A DNA stretch of 64,000 nt from Arthrobacter sp. ISL-5. GTDB lineage: Bacteria; Actinomycetota; Actinomycetes; Actinomycetales; Micrococcaceae. The notes below the pieces were generated by a model that made no database searches, was not told the DNA's origin, and was given only the letters and a program-made list of their open reading frames with translations. Below are positions 15,831-24,206 of this stretch, in pieces. The stretch is taken from positions 107,293 through 171,292 of the forward strand of contig NZ_JAGGPM010000012.1 of NCBI RefSeq assembly GCF_018613835.1, given 5' to 3'. Numbering within the stretch: the first letter of the stretch is position 1; every line of letters begins with the position of its first letter. The translations under genes and the position numbers were made by a program.

Positions 15831-16850
15831 GTGAAGAAAGTGACATTGAATGACGTCAGCCGGGCCGCCGGAGTATCTCGATCTACCGCATCGCTGGTCC
15901 TGCGCGGGAATTCCCGCATCCCGGAGGCGACGGCGGACCGGGTCCGGCTCGCCATGGCCGAGCTCGGCTATGTCTACAACCGCCACGCCGCCAACATGCG
16001 CCGCAGCGAATCCATGACCCTCGGCCTCATCGTGACGGACATCCGCAACCCGTACTTCGCCGGGCTGACCATGACCATTGAGGAAGCCGTCCACGAGGCC
16101 GGCTACACGCTGTTCGTCGGCTACAGCCGGGACGACGTCGAGCGGCAGGCCCTGCAGCTCGAGACCATGGTCCAGCAGCAGGTCGACGGCATTTTCCTGC
16201 TGCCCGCCGAGGGAACCGAGCTGCCCCCGGTCTGCCAGATCATTGACCGTTCCTCGGTGCCGGTCCTGCAGCTGGCCCGGTACTTCTCCGAAGAAATGGA
16301 CTACGTGGGCCCGGACAACATTGCCGCCGGGCAGCAGCTGGCCAGGCACGTTGCCTCGCTGGGCGCATCCTCCGCCGTCCTGATCGGCGGTCCGGAGCAT
16401 TCGTCGGCCCGCACGGAACGGATCAAGGGCCTGGAAACCGGGTTCGCGGGGAGCGGCGTGGCCTTCGATCCGTCCCTCTCCGCGCCGACCACCAACAATG
16501 CGGCCGGCGGCGGGCACGGTGTGTCGAGGGTCCTTGACCAGGGAATCTGGCCGGACTGCATCATCGCCTACAGCGACGCGGTGGCGCTGGGGATCTACGC
16601 GGAGCTTCGCCGGCGGAATCTTGAACCGGGCCGTGACGTGTCGGTGGCGAGCTTCGACGACATCACGATGGCCGAGCTGCTGCTGCCGCCCCTGACCTCG
16701 GTGTCCACGTACCCGGACCGCATCGGCCGCAAGGCAGCGGACATGCTGCTCCACCGGATCCGCGACTCGTCGCTGGAACCTCAACGATCCCTCATCGAAC
16801 CGGCTCTGAAGATCAGAGCCTCCACCGCCCAATGGCGACCCCGAACGTAG
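15831..16850 (+). CDS. LacI-family transcriptional regulator, operon-leading
   Basis: This 339-residue repressor has its helix-turn-helix at residues 4-24 (VTLNDVSRAAGVSRSTASLV), hinge LGYVYNRHAANMRR, and an effector domain with GLIVTDIRNPYF, IIAYSDAVALGIY and LEPGRDVSVASFDD. The start is GTG 15831 after a very strong GGAGGAGG ribosome site. It is a close paralog of the LacI protein at 28604: both have VSRSTASLV in the recognition helix and both end LKIR-STA-WRPRT. The gene is only ten bases upstream of the dehydrogenase gene and so leads the plus-strand operon. The third operator-like sequence (15873-15886) lies inside its own codons 15-19. Confidence 0.94.
   Translation: MKKVTLNDVSRAAGVSRSTASLVLRGNSRIPEATADRVRLAMAELGYVYNRHAANMRRSESMTLGLIVTDIRNPYFAGLTMTIEEAVHEAGYTLFVGYSRDDVERQALQLETMVQQQVDGIFLLPAEGTELPPVCQIIDRSSVPVLQLARYFSEEMDYVGPDNIAAGQQLARHVASLGASSAVLIGGPEHSSARTERIKGLETGFAGSGVAFDPSLSAPTTNNAAGGGHGVSRVLDQGIWPDCIIAYSDAVALGIYAELRRRNLEPGRDVSVASFDDITMAELLLPPLTSVSTYPDRIGRKAADMLLHRIRDSSLEPQRSLIEPALKIRASTAQWRPRT
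15873..15886. promoter_or_regulatory. Candidate intragenic operator O3
   Basis: GTATCTCGATCTAC inside lacI codons 15-19 matches the O1 half-site CGATCTAC at all eight positions on its right side. Amino-acid constraints (V-S-R-S-T) fix several of these bases. However, the free third positions are A or T, unusual in this GC-rich gene, and two of them complete the half-site. The centre is 116 bases from O1, and O1 is 119 bases from O2. Confidence 0.35.
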
Positions 16851-16860
16851 GAGAAACACC

Positions 16861-17871
16861 ATGCCAGCACTGAATTGGGGCCTGATCGGAGCCAGCGACA
16901 TCGCTGCCACGCGAGTGATCGGTGCCATCCGCGCAAGTGGAGGCACCGCCGTCGGGGTCTTCAGCGGATCCGCCGGCCGGGCGCGCGACTTCGCGGCCAT
17001 CCACGGGCTGGCCAGAGCCACCGCCGACCTGGACGAGTTGCTGCGCTGGGACATCGACGCCGTCTACATCTCCTCGACCAACGACAAGCACTTCGAGCAG
17101 GCAACCAGGGCGCTCAAGGCCGGAAAGCACGTGCTGTGCGAGAAACCACTCGCCCTTGACGCCGGCCAGGCCGAATCCATGGTCAGGCTCGCAGAGGAAA
17201 CCGGCCTCACGCTTGCAGCCAACCACCACCTCCCCGGCAGCCCCCTGCATGCCAAAGTCCGCGACCTCGTCACTGCCGGGACCATCGGCACCGTCCTTTC
17301 GGCAAAGGTTGCCCACGCCGTTCTCCTGCCGCAACGGCTGCGCGGCTGGCGGCTGGGGCAGGGGACGCCCGGAAGCGGCGTCATCCTGGACATCACCTGC
17401 CACGACGCGTCGGTCCTGAACCCCCTGCTGGGCACACCCGTCGCCGTCACCGCATTGGCCGTCCAGCAGGCCGATTGGAATACCGGCGGCCAGGAAGATG
17501 CCGCGATGACCGTCATCCGCTACGAGAACGGCGGCCAGGCACCGGTACTGGCCCAGACCCATGATTCCTTCACGGTGGGATACGCGAGGACCTCCCTGGA
17601 AGTCCACGGCACCGAAGGCACCATCCAGGTCCTCGACGCCATGACCCAGGACACCGAGGGACAGGTGATCCTGACAACCGGATCAGGCGTCCAGACGGTC
17701 GACGTCGACTGCTCAGAGGATCTCTATGTCACCGGCCTTCGGGCCTTCACCACCGCCGTCGAAGGCACCGGGGTCCCCACGGCGACCGGCCGGGACGGCC
17801 TGATGGCCCTCAAGGTCGCCCTGGCAGCCCAGGAATCCGCGATCTCCGGACGCACCGTCCACATCAACTAA
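16861..17871 (+). CDS. Gfo/Idh/MocA-family oxidoreductase, anhydrofructose-reductase-like
   Basis: This 336-residue NAD(P)-dependent enzyme opens with WGLIGASDIAATRVIGAIRA, a Rossmann motif with Ser-Asp in place of the usual Gly-X-Ile, as in 1,5-anhydro-D-fructose reductases. The Lys-Pro motif is [18 protein letters not shown] at about residue 92. The substrate domain has GSGVILDITCHDASVL, where Asp and His would hold the catalytic positions. The start ATG follows AGGAGAAA. It is the second gene of the lacI-headed operon. It might act on a 3-keto or anhydro sugar made by the neighbouring flavoenzymes. That is inference. Confidence 0.9.
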   Translation: MPALNWGLIGASDIAATRVIGAIRASGGTAVGVFSGSAGRARDFAAIHGLARATADLDELLRWDIDAVYISSTNDKHFEQATRALKAGKHVLCEKPLALDAGQAESMVRLAEETGLTLAANHHLPGSPLHAKVRDLVTAGTIGTVLSAKVAHAVLLPQRLRGWRLGQGTPGSGVILDITCHDASVLNPLLGTPVAVTALAVQQADWNTGGQEDAAMTVIRYENGGQAPVLAQTHDSFTVGYARTSLEVHGTEGTIQVLDAMTQDTEGQVILTTGSGVQTVDVDCSEDLYVTGLRAFTTAVEGTGVPTATGRDGLMALKVALAAQESAISGRTVHIN

Positions 17872-17888
17872 CAGCCAGAAAGAACATC

Positions 17889-19523
17889 ATGCAGAAGGTA
17901 CAGATCCTCTCAGCCCGCGAGGCAGCGGACCTCATTAACGACGACGACGTCATCACCGTCAGCTCCTCCAGCGCCCTCGGCTGCCCGGACAGCGTCCTGG
18001 CCGGCATCGGCCAGCGGTTCGAGGAAACCTCCCACCCGACCAACCTGACGTCCGTGCACCCGATCGCCGCCGGCGACATGTACGGCGTCAAGGGCATCGA
18101 CCACATCGCCCGCCCGGGCCTGCTCCGCAAGGTTATCGCCGGTTCCTACCCTTCGGGCCCCTCCAGCGCCGAGCCGCCCCTGATCTGGCAGATGATCGAG
18201 CGCAATGAAGTGGAGGCCTACAACTTCCCCTCCGGCGTCATCTACCAGATGCACCGCACCGCCGCATCGAAGCAGCCCGGCGTCTTCACCCAGGTCGGAC
18301 TCGACACCTTCATCGACCCCCGACTGCAGGGCGGACGCATGAACGGCGCCACCCCCGCCGCATATGTCGAAACCGCCACCGTGGCCGGGCAGGAATGGCT
18401 CTTCTTCCCCTCTGTCATTCCCAACGTGGCCATCATCCGCGCCACCACCGCCGACGAGTACGGCAACCTGACCTTCGAAGACGAAGGCTCCCCCCTGGGC
18501 GCCCTGGACCTGGCCTACGCCGCGCACAACAACGGAGGCGTCGTCATCGCCCAGGTCAAGCGCGTTGCCGAAGCCGGGAGCCTCCACCCCCAGCACGTGA
18601 AGGTCCCCGGCATCCTCGTGGACGCCATCGTGATCGCCGAAGACCAGCTGCAGACCACCCTGACCCCCAACGACCCTGCCATCTCCGGTCAGCTGCGCCG
18701 GCCCCTGAGCTCCCTCCCGCACATCGGCTTCTCCATCGAGAAAATCACCGCACGCCGCGCCGCCCAGGAACTCAAGGCCGGCGAAATCGTCAACCTCGGC
18801 TTCGGCGTCTCAGCGCTGGTGCCCCACATCCTGGTCGAAGAAAACCAGGGCCGGGAAGTCAGCTGGGTCATCGAACAGGGCGCCGTCGGCGGCATCCCGC
18901 TGCTGGACTTCGCCTTCGGATGCGCCCAGAACCCGGACGCGATCATGCCCAGCATCGACCAGTTCACCCTCCTGCAGGGCGGCGGCTTCAACCGCTCGCT
19001 ACTCTCCTTCCTGGAGATCGACCGCCACGGCAACGTCAACGTCCACCACCTTCCCAAGAAACGGCACGTCACCGCCGGCGTCGGCGGCTTCGCCGACATC
19101 ACCTCCTCCGCCCCGGAGATCATCTTCATGGGAGCCTTCACCGCCGGGCGCCGTGACATCGCCGCCGGGGAGACCGGCCTGGACATCCGCTCCGACGGGC
19201 CCTTCACCAAGCTCGTCAACGACGTCTCCGCCGTCACCTTCTCCGGACCGAGGGCCCTCGCCCGCGGCCAAAAGGTCAAATACATCACCGAACGCGCCGT
19301 GCTGGAACTGACCGCCGAAGGCCTCGTCGTAACCGAAATCGCCCCCGGCGTCGACCTTCAAAAGGACGTCCTGGACCGCAGTGAGTTCCCGCTGATCGTC
19401 TCGGACAACCTGCGCACCATGGATCTCGCGCTTTTCGCCGACGCGCCGGTCGGTCTCCACCTTCCCGCGCTGCCGCTGCACGAGCGGATCGAACAGCGTT
19501 CTCCCTCTCTGGCCGTGCACTGA
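17889..19523 (+). CDS. Family I CoA-transferase (fused alpha-beta, acetate/3-ketoacid type)
   Basis: This 544-residue protein carries both CoA-transferase halves in one chain, as in propionate/acetate CoA-transferases. It would move CoA from an acyl-CoA donor to a carboxylic acid through a glutamyl-CoA intermediate. Residues 1-240 hold the alpha half (SREAADLINDDDVITVSSSS in similar form, then AGDMYGVKGIDHIARPGLL). Residues 285-544 hold the beta half, with the probable catalytic Glu in SWVIEQGAVGGIPLLDF (about residue 325). The protein is cytosolic. A CoA-transferase inside a uronide operon is unusual and suggests that an organic or aromatic acid is activated here. The acid is unknown. Confidence 0.9.
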   Translation: MQKVQILSAREAADLINDDDVITVSSSSALGCPDSVLAGIGQRFEETSHPTNLTSVHPIAAGDMYGVKGIDHIARPGLLRKVIAGSYPSGPSSAEPPLIWQMIERNEVEAYNFPSGVIYQMHRTAASKQPGVFTQVGLDTFIDPRLQGGRMNGATPAAYVETATVAGQEWLFFPSVIPNVAIIRATTADEYGNLTFEDEGSPLGALDLAYAAHNNGGVVIAQVKRVAEAGSLHPQHVKVPGILVDAIVIAEDQLQTTLTPNDPAISGQLRRPLSSLPHIGFSIEKITARRAAQELKAGEIVNLGFGVSALVPHILVEENQGREVSWVIEQGAVGGIPLLDFAFGCAQNPDAIMPSIDQFTLLQGGGFNRSLLSFLEIDRHGNVNVHHLPKKRHVTAGVGGFADITSSAPEIIFMGAFTAGRRDIAAGETGLDIRSDGPFTKLVNDVSAVTFSGPRALARGQKVKYITERAVLELTAEGLVVTEIAPGVDLQKDVLDRSEFPLIVSDNLRTMDLALFADAPVGLHLPALPLHERIEQRSPSLAVH

Positions 19524-19556
19524 CGCCCGGCCGAAGCACCTGATAGGACTCCCGCG

Positions 19557-21824
19557 ATGAAAAGCTTCCGCATCCTGACCCCCTACGAAACCGAGCTCGC
19601 CGACGCGCTGTTCGAAGCCATGTTCCCCTCCGACGGAGAAAGCCCCGACGTCCGCGACGCCGGGGTCACCGAATACCTGGACCTGACGCTCGAGGGCTAC
19701 GGACGCAAGGACCTCCCCCGGTACCAGTGGCTCTTCGGCGCCCTGGACCGCTACGCCGAGGACAAGCACGGCCGGAACTTCGCCTCGCTGACCTTGGACG
19801 AGCGCACCGACATGGTGGCCCTGCTCGAACAGGGCGAACTGACCGGCCAGGTGCCGGTGAAGGACCAGCGCGACCTTTTCGGAGTCGTCGTGGCCCACCT
19901 GCAGGAAGGCCTATTCGCCGACCCCGCCCACGGCGGAAACAAGGACGCCGCCGGCTGGAAGTTCCTCAAGCACCCCGGTGTGTGGCTGGAAAACTCAGCC
20001 GACGAGAACCTCAGCACAGAGCACGTGACCAAGGGAGGGATCATCAAGACCCTCGCCGACGCGATGCGGGAAATCCCGCGCGACACCGACGGCCACAAGC
20101 TCAAGCAGCTCGGCTACGAGAATGCCGTCAGCCCGCAGATGACCGATGAAGTGGACGTCCTGCTGGTCGGCGTCGGCGCGATGGGCGGACTCAGCGCCCA
20201 GGTCTTCGCGGAAGCCGGCCTCAGCGTGGTGGGCCTGGAAGCTGGACCGTTCCGGCCGATGGACGAGTTCCTCCCCGACGAACTCGAACACGCCTACTAC
20301 ACGCGCGGCGGACTGGGTCCGAAATTCCAACAGGAAACGCCCCGCTGGCGCGAATCCACCGACGAGGAGGACAGCCGCGAAGCGACCTTCTCCCTGGGCC
20401 GGATGGTCAACGGCGTCGGCGGATCCGCCGGGCACTACGGGTCCTGGCTGCGCCGCTTCCACCCCTGGCAGTTCGCCCCGAAGAGCCACTACGACGGCCT
20501 CTACGGCACCGGCGCCCTGCCCGAGGACTGCACCCTGGCGGACTGGCCCGTCAGCTACGAGGAGCTGGAGCCGTTCTACACGAAGCTCGAGCACCTGATC
20601 GGCATCGCCGGGGACGAATCCAACCCGTTCATCAAGCGCAGCAAGCCCCTGCCGCTGCCGCCCACACGTCCGTTCATCCTAGGCAACAAATTCACCGAGA
20701 CGACCAAGGCTGCCGGGCTCCACCCCCACCCCGTTCCCGTGGGATTCACCACCGAGTCCTACGGCGGGCGTCCCGCCACCGGCTACAGCGCTTGGAACAA
20801 CGGCCTGGGTTCGTTCCGCGGGGACCGCTGGCACCCCGGCCTCGGCCCCGTGCCCGCAGCCATCGCCACCGGCAACTTCGAAATGCGCACCCATTCACGT
20901 GTCACCCGGATCATCATGGACGAATCCGGTGCAGCCCGCGGCGTCGAATGGGTCGATCCCCTTGGCCGGGTCCGGCGCCAGTACGCCCGCGCCGTCATCC
21001 TGTCGGCCTACACCTACGAGAACCTGCGCCTGATGTACCTCTCGGCCGATTCCCGGCACGAAAACGGCCTCGGCAACAACACCGGCCAGCTGGGCATGCA
21101 CTACATGACCAAGATGTTCGGCCACGTCGACGCGCTCTTCCCGGGCACCGAATTCAACCGGCACACCGGCCCGGCCGCGCAGGGTGTCGTCCTGGACGAC
21201 TTCCTCTCCCCCGAATTCCGATCCCTGGACCACGGCTTCATCGGCGGCGCCACCCTCGGCGCCGAACAGCAGGCCCTGCCGCTGCAGATCGCCCGCGAAA
21301 CCCTGCCCGAGGACGTCCGCCGCTGGGGCGCCGGCTACCGCGACCACCTGAAGCTGTGGTCGCAACAGGGCGTGATCAGGATCCAGCCCGACGCGCTGCC
21401 CTACGCCTCGCACCGGCTGGAAATCGACCCGCGTCACCGCGACTCCTCAGGCCTCGGCATGCCGCTGGTCCGCGTGACCTACCGGCTGCGGGAGAATGAG
21501 CGCCGCCTCGCCTGCTGGATGGCGGACAAGGCCACGGGACTGCTCAAAGACATGGGTGCCACCAAAACCTGGCAGGGCCCGTACTTCACCGGCGTCGGCT
21601 CCAGCCACGACCTCGGCGGCGCCCGCTTCGGCCACGACCCTGCCGGTTCCGTCCTGGATGAGCACCTCGCCGTCCACGACACCCGCAACCTGTACATGTA
21701 CTCCGGCGCCGCTTTCCCCAGCTGCCCCGGCATCAACCCCACCCTGACCATCTGGGCCATCGTCATGCGCGCGGCCGAACACCTGGCCGGCGAGCTCGGC
21801 GGCCAGCGAAAGGACCAGCCATGA
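19557..21824 (+). CDS. GMC oxidoreductase with N-terminal gluconate-2-dehydrogenase subunit-3 domain
   Basis: The product is a 755-residue fusion. Residues 1 to about 185 match the gluconate 2-dehydrogenase subunit 3 type (LTPYETELADALFEAMFPSD, then LTLDERTDMVALLEQG and GWKFLKHPGVWLE). Residues from about 198 form an FAD-binding GMC oxidoreductase (DVLLVGVGAMGGLSAQVFAE, then GGSAGHYGSWLRRFHPWQF). The C-terminal catalytic His and Asn are in SSHDLGGARFGHDP and GINPTLTIWAIVM. In most bacteria these domains are separate proteins of a membrane dehydrogenase with a Tat signal. No signal is present here. It probably oxidises a sugar or glycoside ring hydroxyl, with an unknown electron acceptor. Its stop overlaps the crotonase start. 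Confidence 0.9.
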   Translation: MKSFRILTPYETELADALFEAMFPSDGESPDVRDAGVTEYLDLTLEGYGRKDLPRYQWLFGALDRYAEDKHGRNFASLTLDERTDMVALLEQGELTGQVPVKDQRDLFGVVVAHLQEGLFADPAHGGNKDAAGWKFLKHPGVWLENSADENLSTEHVTKGGIIKTLADAMREIPRDTDGHKLKQLGYENAVSPQMTDEVDVLLVGVGAMGGLSAQVFAEAGLSVVGLEAGPFRPMDEFLPDELEHAYYTRGGLGPKFQQETPRWRESTDEEDSREATFSLGRMVNGVGGSAGHYGSWLRRFHPWQFAPKSHYDGLYGTGALPEDCTLADWPVSYEELEPFYTKLEHLIGIAGDESNPFIKRSKPLPLPPTRPFILGNKFTETTKAAGLHPHPVPVGFTTESYGGRPATGYSAWNNGLGSFRGDRWHPGLGPVPAAIATGNFEMRTHSRVTRIIMDESGAARGVEWVDPLGRVRRQYARAVILSAYTYENLRLMYLSADSRHENGLGNNTGQLGMHYMTKMFGHVDALFPGTEFNRHTGPAAQGVVLDDFLSPEFRSLDHGFIGGATLGAEQQALPLQIARETLPEDVRRWGAGYRDHLKLWSQQGVIRIQPDALPYASHRLEIDPRHRDSSGLGMPLVRVTYRLRENERRLACWMADKATGLLKDMGATKTWQGPYFTGVGSSHDLGGARFGHDPAGSVLDEHLAVHDTRNLYMYSGAAFPSCPGINPTLTIWAIVMRAAEHLAGELGGQRKDQP

Positions 21825-22621
21825 GCACCGCAACGGATCAGATCACCGAGCAGGTCACTGTCGGGTACTCCCCGGACGGCCACACCGCCACCATCCTGAT
21901 CGACAGGTCCGCCAAGCTGAACGCCCTCACCCTTGGACTCCTCGAGGACTTGGCCACGGCGGCCCGCGAGGTTTCCGCTTCGGCGGCGCGCGTGGTCATC
22001 GTGCGAACCGCAGGTGAGAAGGTCTTCTGCGTCGGCGCGGACATCAACCACTTCGCCGGCCTCTCCGCGGCGGGGATGTGGCGGGACTGGATCGCCACGG
22101 GCCACCGGGCGTTCGACGCCCTCGCCGGCCTGCGCCAGCCCAGTATCGCCGTCATCGACGGCCTCGCGTTTGGCGGCGGCCTGGAACTCGCGCTGGCCTG
22201 CGACTTCCGCGTGATCGCCGCCGAGGCACGGGTTGCCCTGCCCGAGACGGGCCTCGGCACGGTTCCCGGCTGGGGCGGCACTGAGCGTGCCACCGAACTC
22301 ATCGGCAGGGCCAGGGCTAAGGAACTCGTCCTGACCCGCAGGCAGCTTTCGGGCGAGGAAGCCCTCGCCTGGGGACTGGCCACCGCCGTCGCCCCCAAAA
22401 CGGACCTCGATGAGGCAGTCTCCCGGCTCAACAATGACCTGCTTGCCGGGGCCCCGCTGGCCGTGCAGCTGGGCAAGCAGCTGATCGACGCCGCCGCGGA
22501 CGGTGCGCCGTCCAGGGTACTCGAGGCTTTGGCCGGCGGACTAGCCGCCGCCACCGATGACCTGGCCGAGGGCGTCGCAGCCTTTAGGGAAAAGCGCACC
22601 CCGCACTTCACGGACAACTAA
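21821..22621 (+). CDS. Enoyl-CoA hydratase/isomerase (crotonase) family protein
   Basis: This 266-residue crotonase-fold enzyme has its oxyanion-hole segments at AGEKVFCVGADINHF (about 65-79) and IDGLAFGGGLELALACDFR. The two usual catalytic glutamates are both present: the Glu of GGGLELAL and the Glu of LPETGLGTVPGWGGTERA. This pattern favours true hydratase chemistry over the hydroxycinnamoyl-CoA lyase subgroup. The ATG overlaps the stop of the GMC gene (ATGA), so the two are translationally coupled. It should act on a CoA thioester made by the CoA-transferase upstream. No thiolase or acyl-CoA dehydrogenase is nearby, so this is not a standard beta-oxidation set. Confidence 0.93.
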   Translation: MSTATDQITEQVTVGYSPDGHTATILIDRSAKLNALTLGLLEDLATAAREVSASAARVVIVRTAGEKVFCVGADINHFAGLSAAGMWRDWIATGHRAFDALAGLRQPSIAVIDGLAFGGGLELALACDFRVIAAEARVALPETGLGTVPGWGGTERATELIGRARAKELVLTRRQLSGEEALAWGLATAVAPKTDLDEAVSRLNNDLLAGAPLAVQLGKQLIDAAADGAPSRVLEALAGGLAAATDDLAEGVAAFREKRTPHFTDN

Positions 22622-22662
22622 ATCGCCGCAGGCGAATCACTCACTTACTAAGGACACCTGAG

Positions 22663-24180
22663 ATGGAAACCAAGAGCTACACGCTCGACGACGTCGAGCC
22701 CACCTACCGTCCGATGATCATCGACGGCGAAGATGCCCCGGCGCAGAGCGGGGAGACCTTCATCCGGCTGAGCCCGGCCCACGAAGTCGAGGTCACCTCG
22801 TTCCCCAAGGGTGGGCGGCCGGACGTTGACCGCGCCGTCAGCGCGGCGCGGAAGGCACTGGACCGCGGTTGGCGGCAGTCCAGCGGATCCCAGCGCTCCA
22901 AGCTGCTGCTGAAGGTCGCGGAGCTCGTCCGCCGGGATGCCGAAGAGCTTGCCCTGGCCGAAACCCTCGAGACCGGCAAGCCGATCACCCAGTCGCGCAA
23001 CGAAGTCGCGGGCACGGCCGAACTGTGGGAATACGCCGCCAGCCTCGCCCGCAACACCCAGGGTGACGCCCACAACGCCCTGGGACCCGACACCCTGGCC
23101 CTGGTGGTCCACGAACCGATCGGCGTCATCGGCATGATCACGCCGTGGAACTTCCCGCTGCTGATCATCAGCCAGAAATTGCCGTTCGCCCTCGCGGCCG
23201 GCAACACCGCCGTGATCAAGCCCAGCGAAAGCACCTCCGCGACCACAGTGATGCTCGGCAGGCTCATCCGCGAAGCGGGCTTCCCGGCAGGTGTGGTGAA
23301 CATCGTCACCGGCGACCGGGTCGTCGGCTCGGCCATCGCGGAGCACCCCGGCATCGACATGGTCAGCTTCACCGGCTCCACCGGCGTCGGCAAAAGCATC
23401 GCCGCCACCGCCGGCCGGGACCTGAAAAAGGTCGAACTCGAACTCGGCGGAAAAAACCCGCAGATCATCACGCCCAACGCGGACTTCACGGCCGCGGTGG
23501 ATGCCGGCGTCTTCGGCGGTTACTTCAACGTCGGCCAGTGCTGCAACTCCGGCAGCCGCCTGATCGTGCACCGCTCCACCGCCGATGAGTTTGCCGCCGC
23601 CGTCGTCGAACGGGCCAGGCACATGCGCGTTGGCGACCCGCTGAAGGCCGACACCCTCGTCGGGTCCCTCGTCAACGACGCCCAGCTCGCCGTCGTCGAA
23701 CGCTACGTGGCCGAAGGCCGCGAAGCCGGCGCCCACCTTCTCACCGGCGGCGACCGCCTCGACACGGGCCTGGACGGCCGCTTCTACCAGCCCACCGTTT
23801 TCACCGGCGTCACGGCGCAGATGTCCATCGCCACCGACGAAATCTTCGGCCCGGTTCTGTCCGTGCTTCCTTACGACACCCTCGAGGAGGCCGTCGGGAT
23901 CGCGAATTCCACGTCCTTCGGACTGTCCGCCGGCATCTGGAGCAACGACATCAACGAGGCCCTCACCGCCGCGCGGGACCTGCGCGCCGGCACCGTCTGG
24001 GTCAACCGCTGGATGGACGGCTACCCCGAATTACCCTTTGGCGGCTACGGCCAAAGCGGCATCGGCCGCGAACTCGGCCGCCAGGCCCTCGCCGAGTTCA
24101 GCGAACTGAAGACCATCCAGCTCCAGGTGGGCGCCCGCGAAACCCGGTGGGTCGACGCCCCCGATGCCCCCCGCCGCTAA
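22663..24180 (+). CDS. NAD(P)-dependent aldehyde dehydrogenase
   Basis: This 505-residue ALDH-superfamily enzyme resembles betaine-aldehyde and other broad-range members. Cofactor motifs are IGMITPWNFPLLIISQKLPF and VIKPSE, and FTGSTGVGKSIAA closes the Rossmann part. The general base is the Glu of VELELGGKNPQI (about residue 262), and the nucleophile is one of the Cys in NVGQCCNSGSRL (about 296). The gene follows the crotonase after 41 bases with a weak ribosome site (AAGGACACC). It presumably oxidises an aldehyde produced within the pathway; the substrate is unknown. Confidence 0.95.
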   Translation: METKSYTLDDVEPTYRPMIIDGEDAPAQSGETFIRLSPAHEVEVTSFPKGGRPDVDRAVSAARKALDRGWRQSSGSQRSKLLLKVAELVRRDAEELALAETLETGKPITQSRNEVAGTAELWEYAASLARNTQGDAHNALGPDTLALVVHEPIGVIGMITPWNFPLLIISQKLPFALAAGNTAVIKPSESTSATTVMLGRLIREAGFPAGVVNIVTGDRVVGSAIAEHPGIDMVSFTGSTGVGKSIAATAGRDLKKVELELGGKNPQIITPNADFTAAVDAGVFGGYFNVGQCCNSGSRLIVHRSTADEFAAAVVERARHMRVGDPLKADTLVGSLVNDAQLAVVERYVAEGREAGAHLLTGGDRLDTGLDGRFYQPTVFTGVTAQMSIATDEIFGPVLSVLPYDTLEEAVGIANSTSFGLSAGIWSNDINEALTAARDLRAGTVWVNRWMDGYPELPFGGYGQSGIGRELGRQALAEFSELKTIQLQVGARETRWVDAPDAPRR

Positions 24181-24206
24181 TCCACAGATACCCCAAAGGA
24201 ACAACC

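Noticed and set aside
21821..24180. Feruloyl-CoA hydratase-lyase plus vanillin dehydrogenase route
   Set aside because: The crotonase carries the two-glutamate pattern of true hydratases and GGGLELAL rather than the GGGFSPLVACDLA block of hydroxycinnamoyl-CoA lyases. No feruloyl-CoA synthetase is present.
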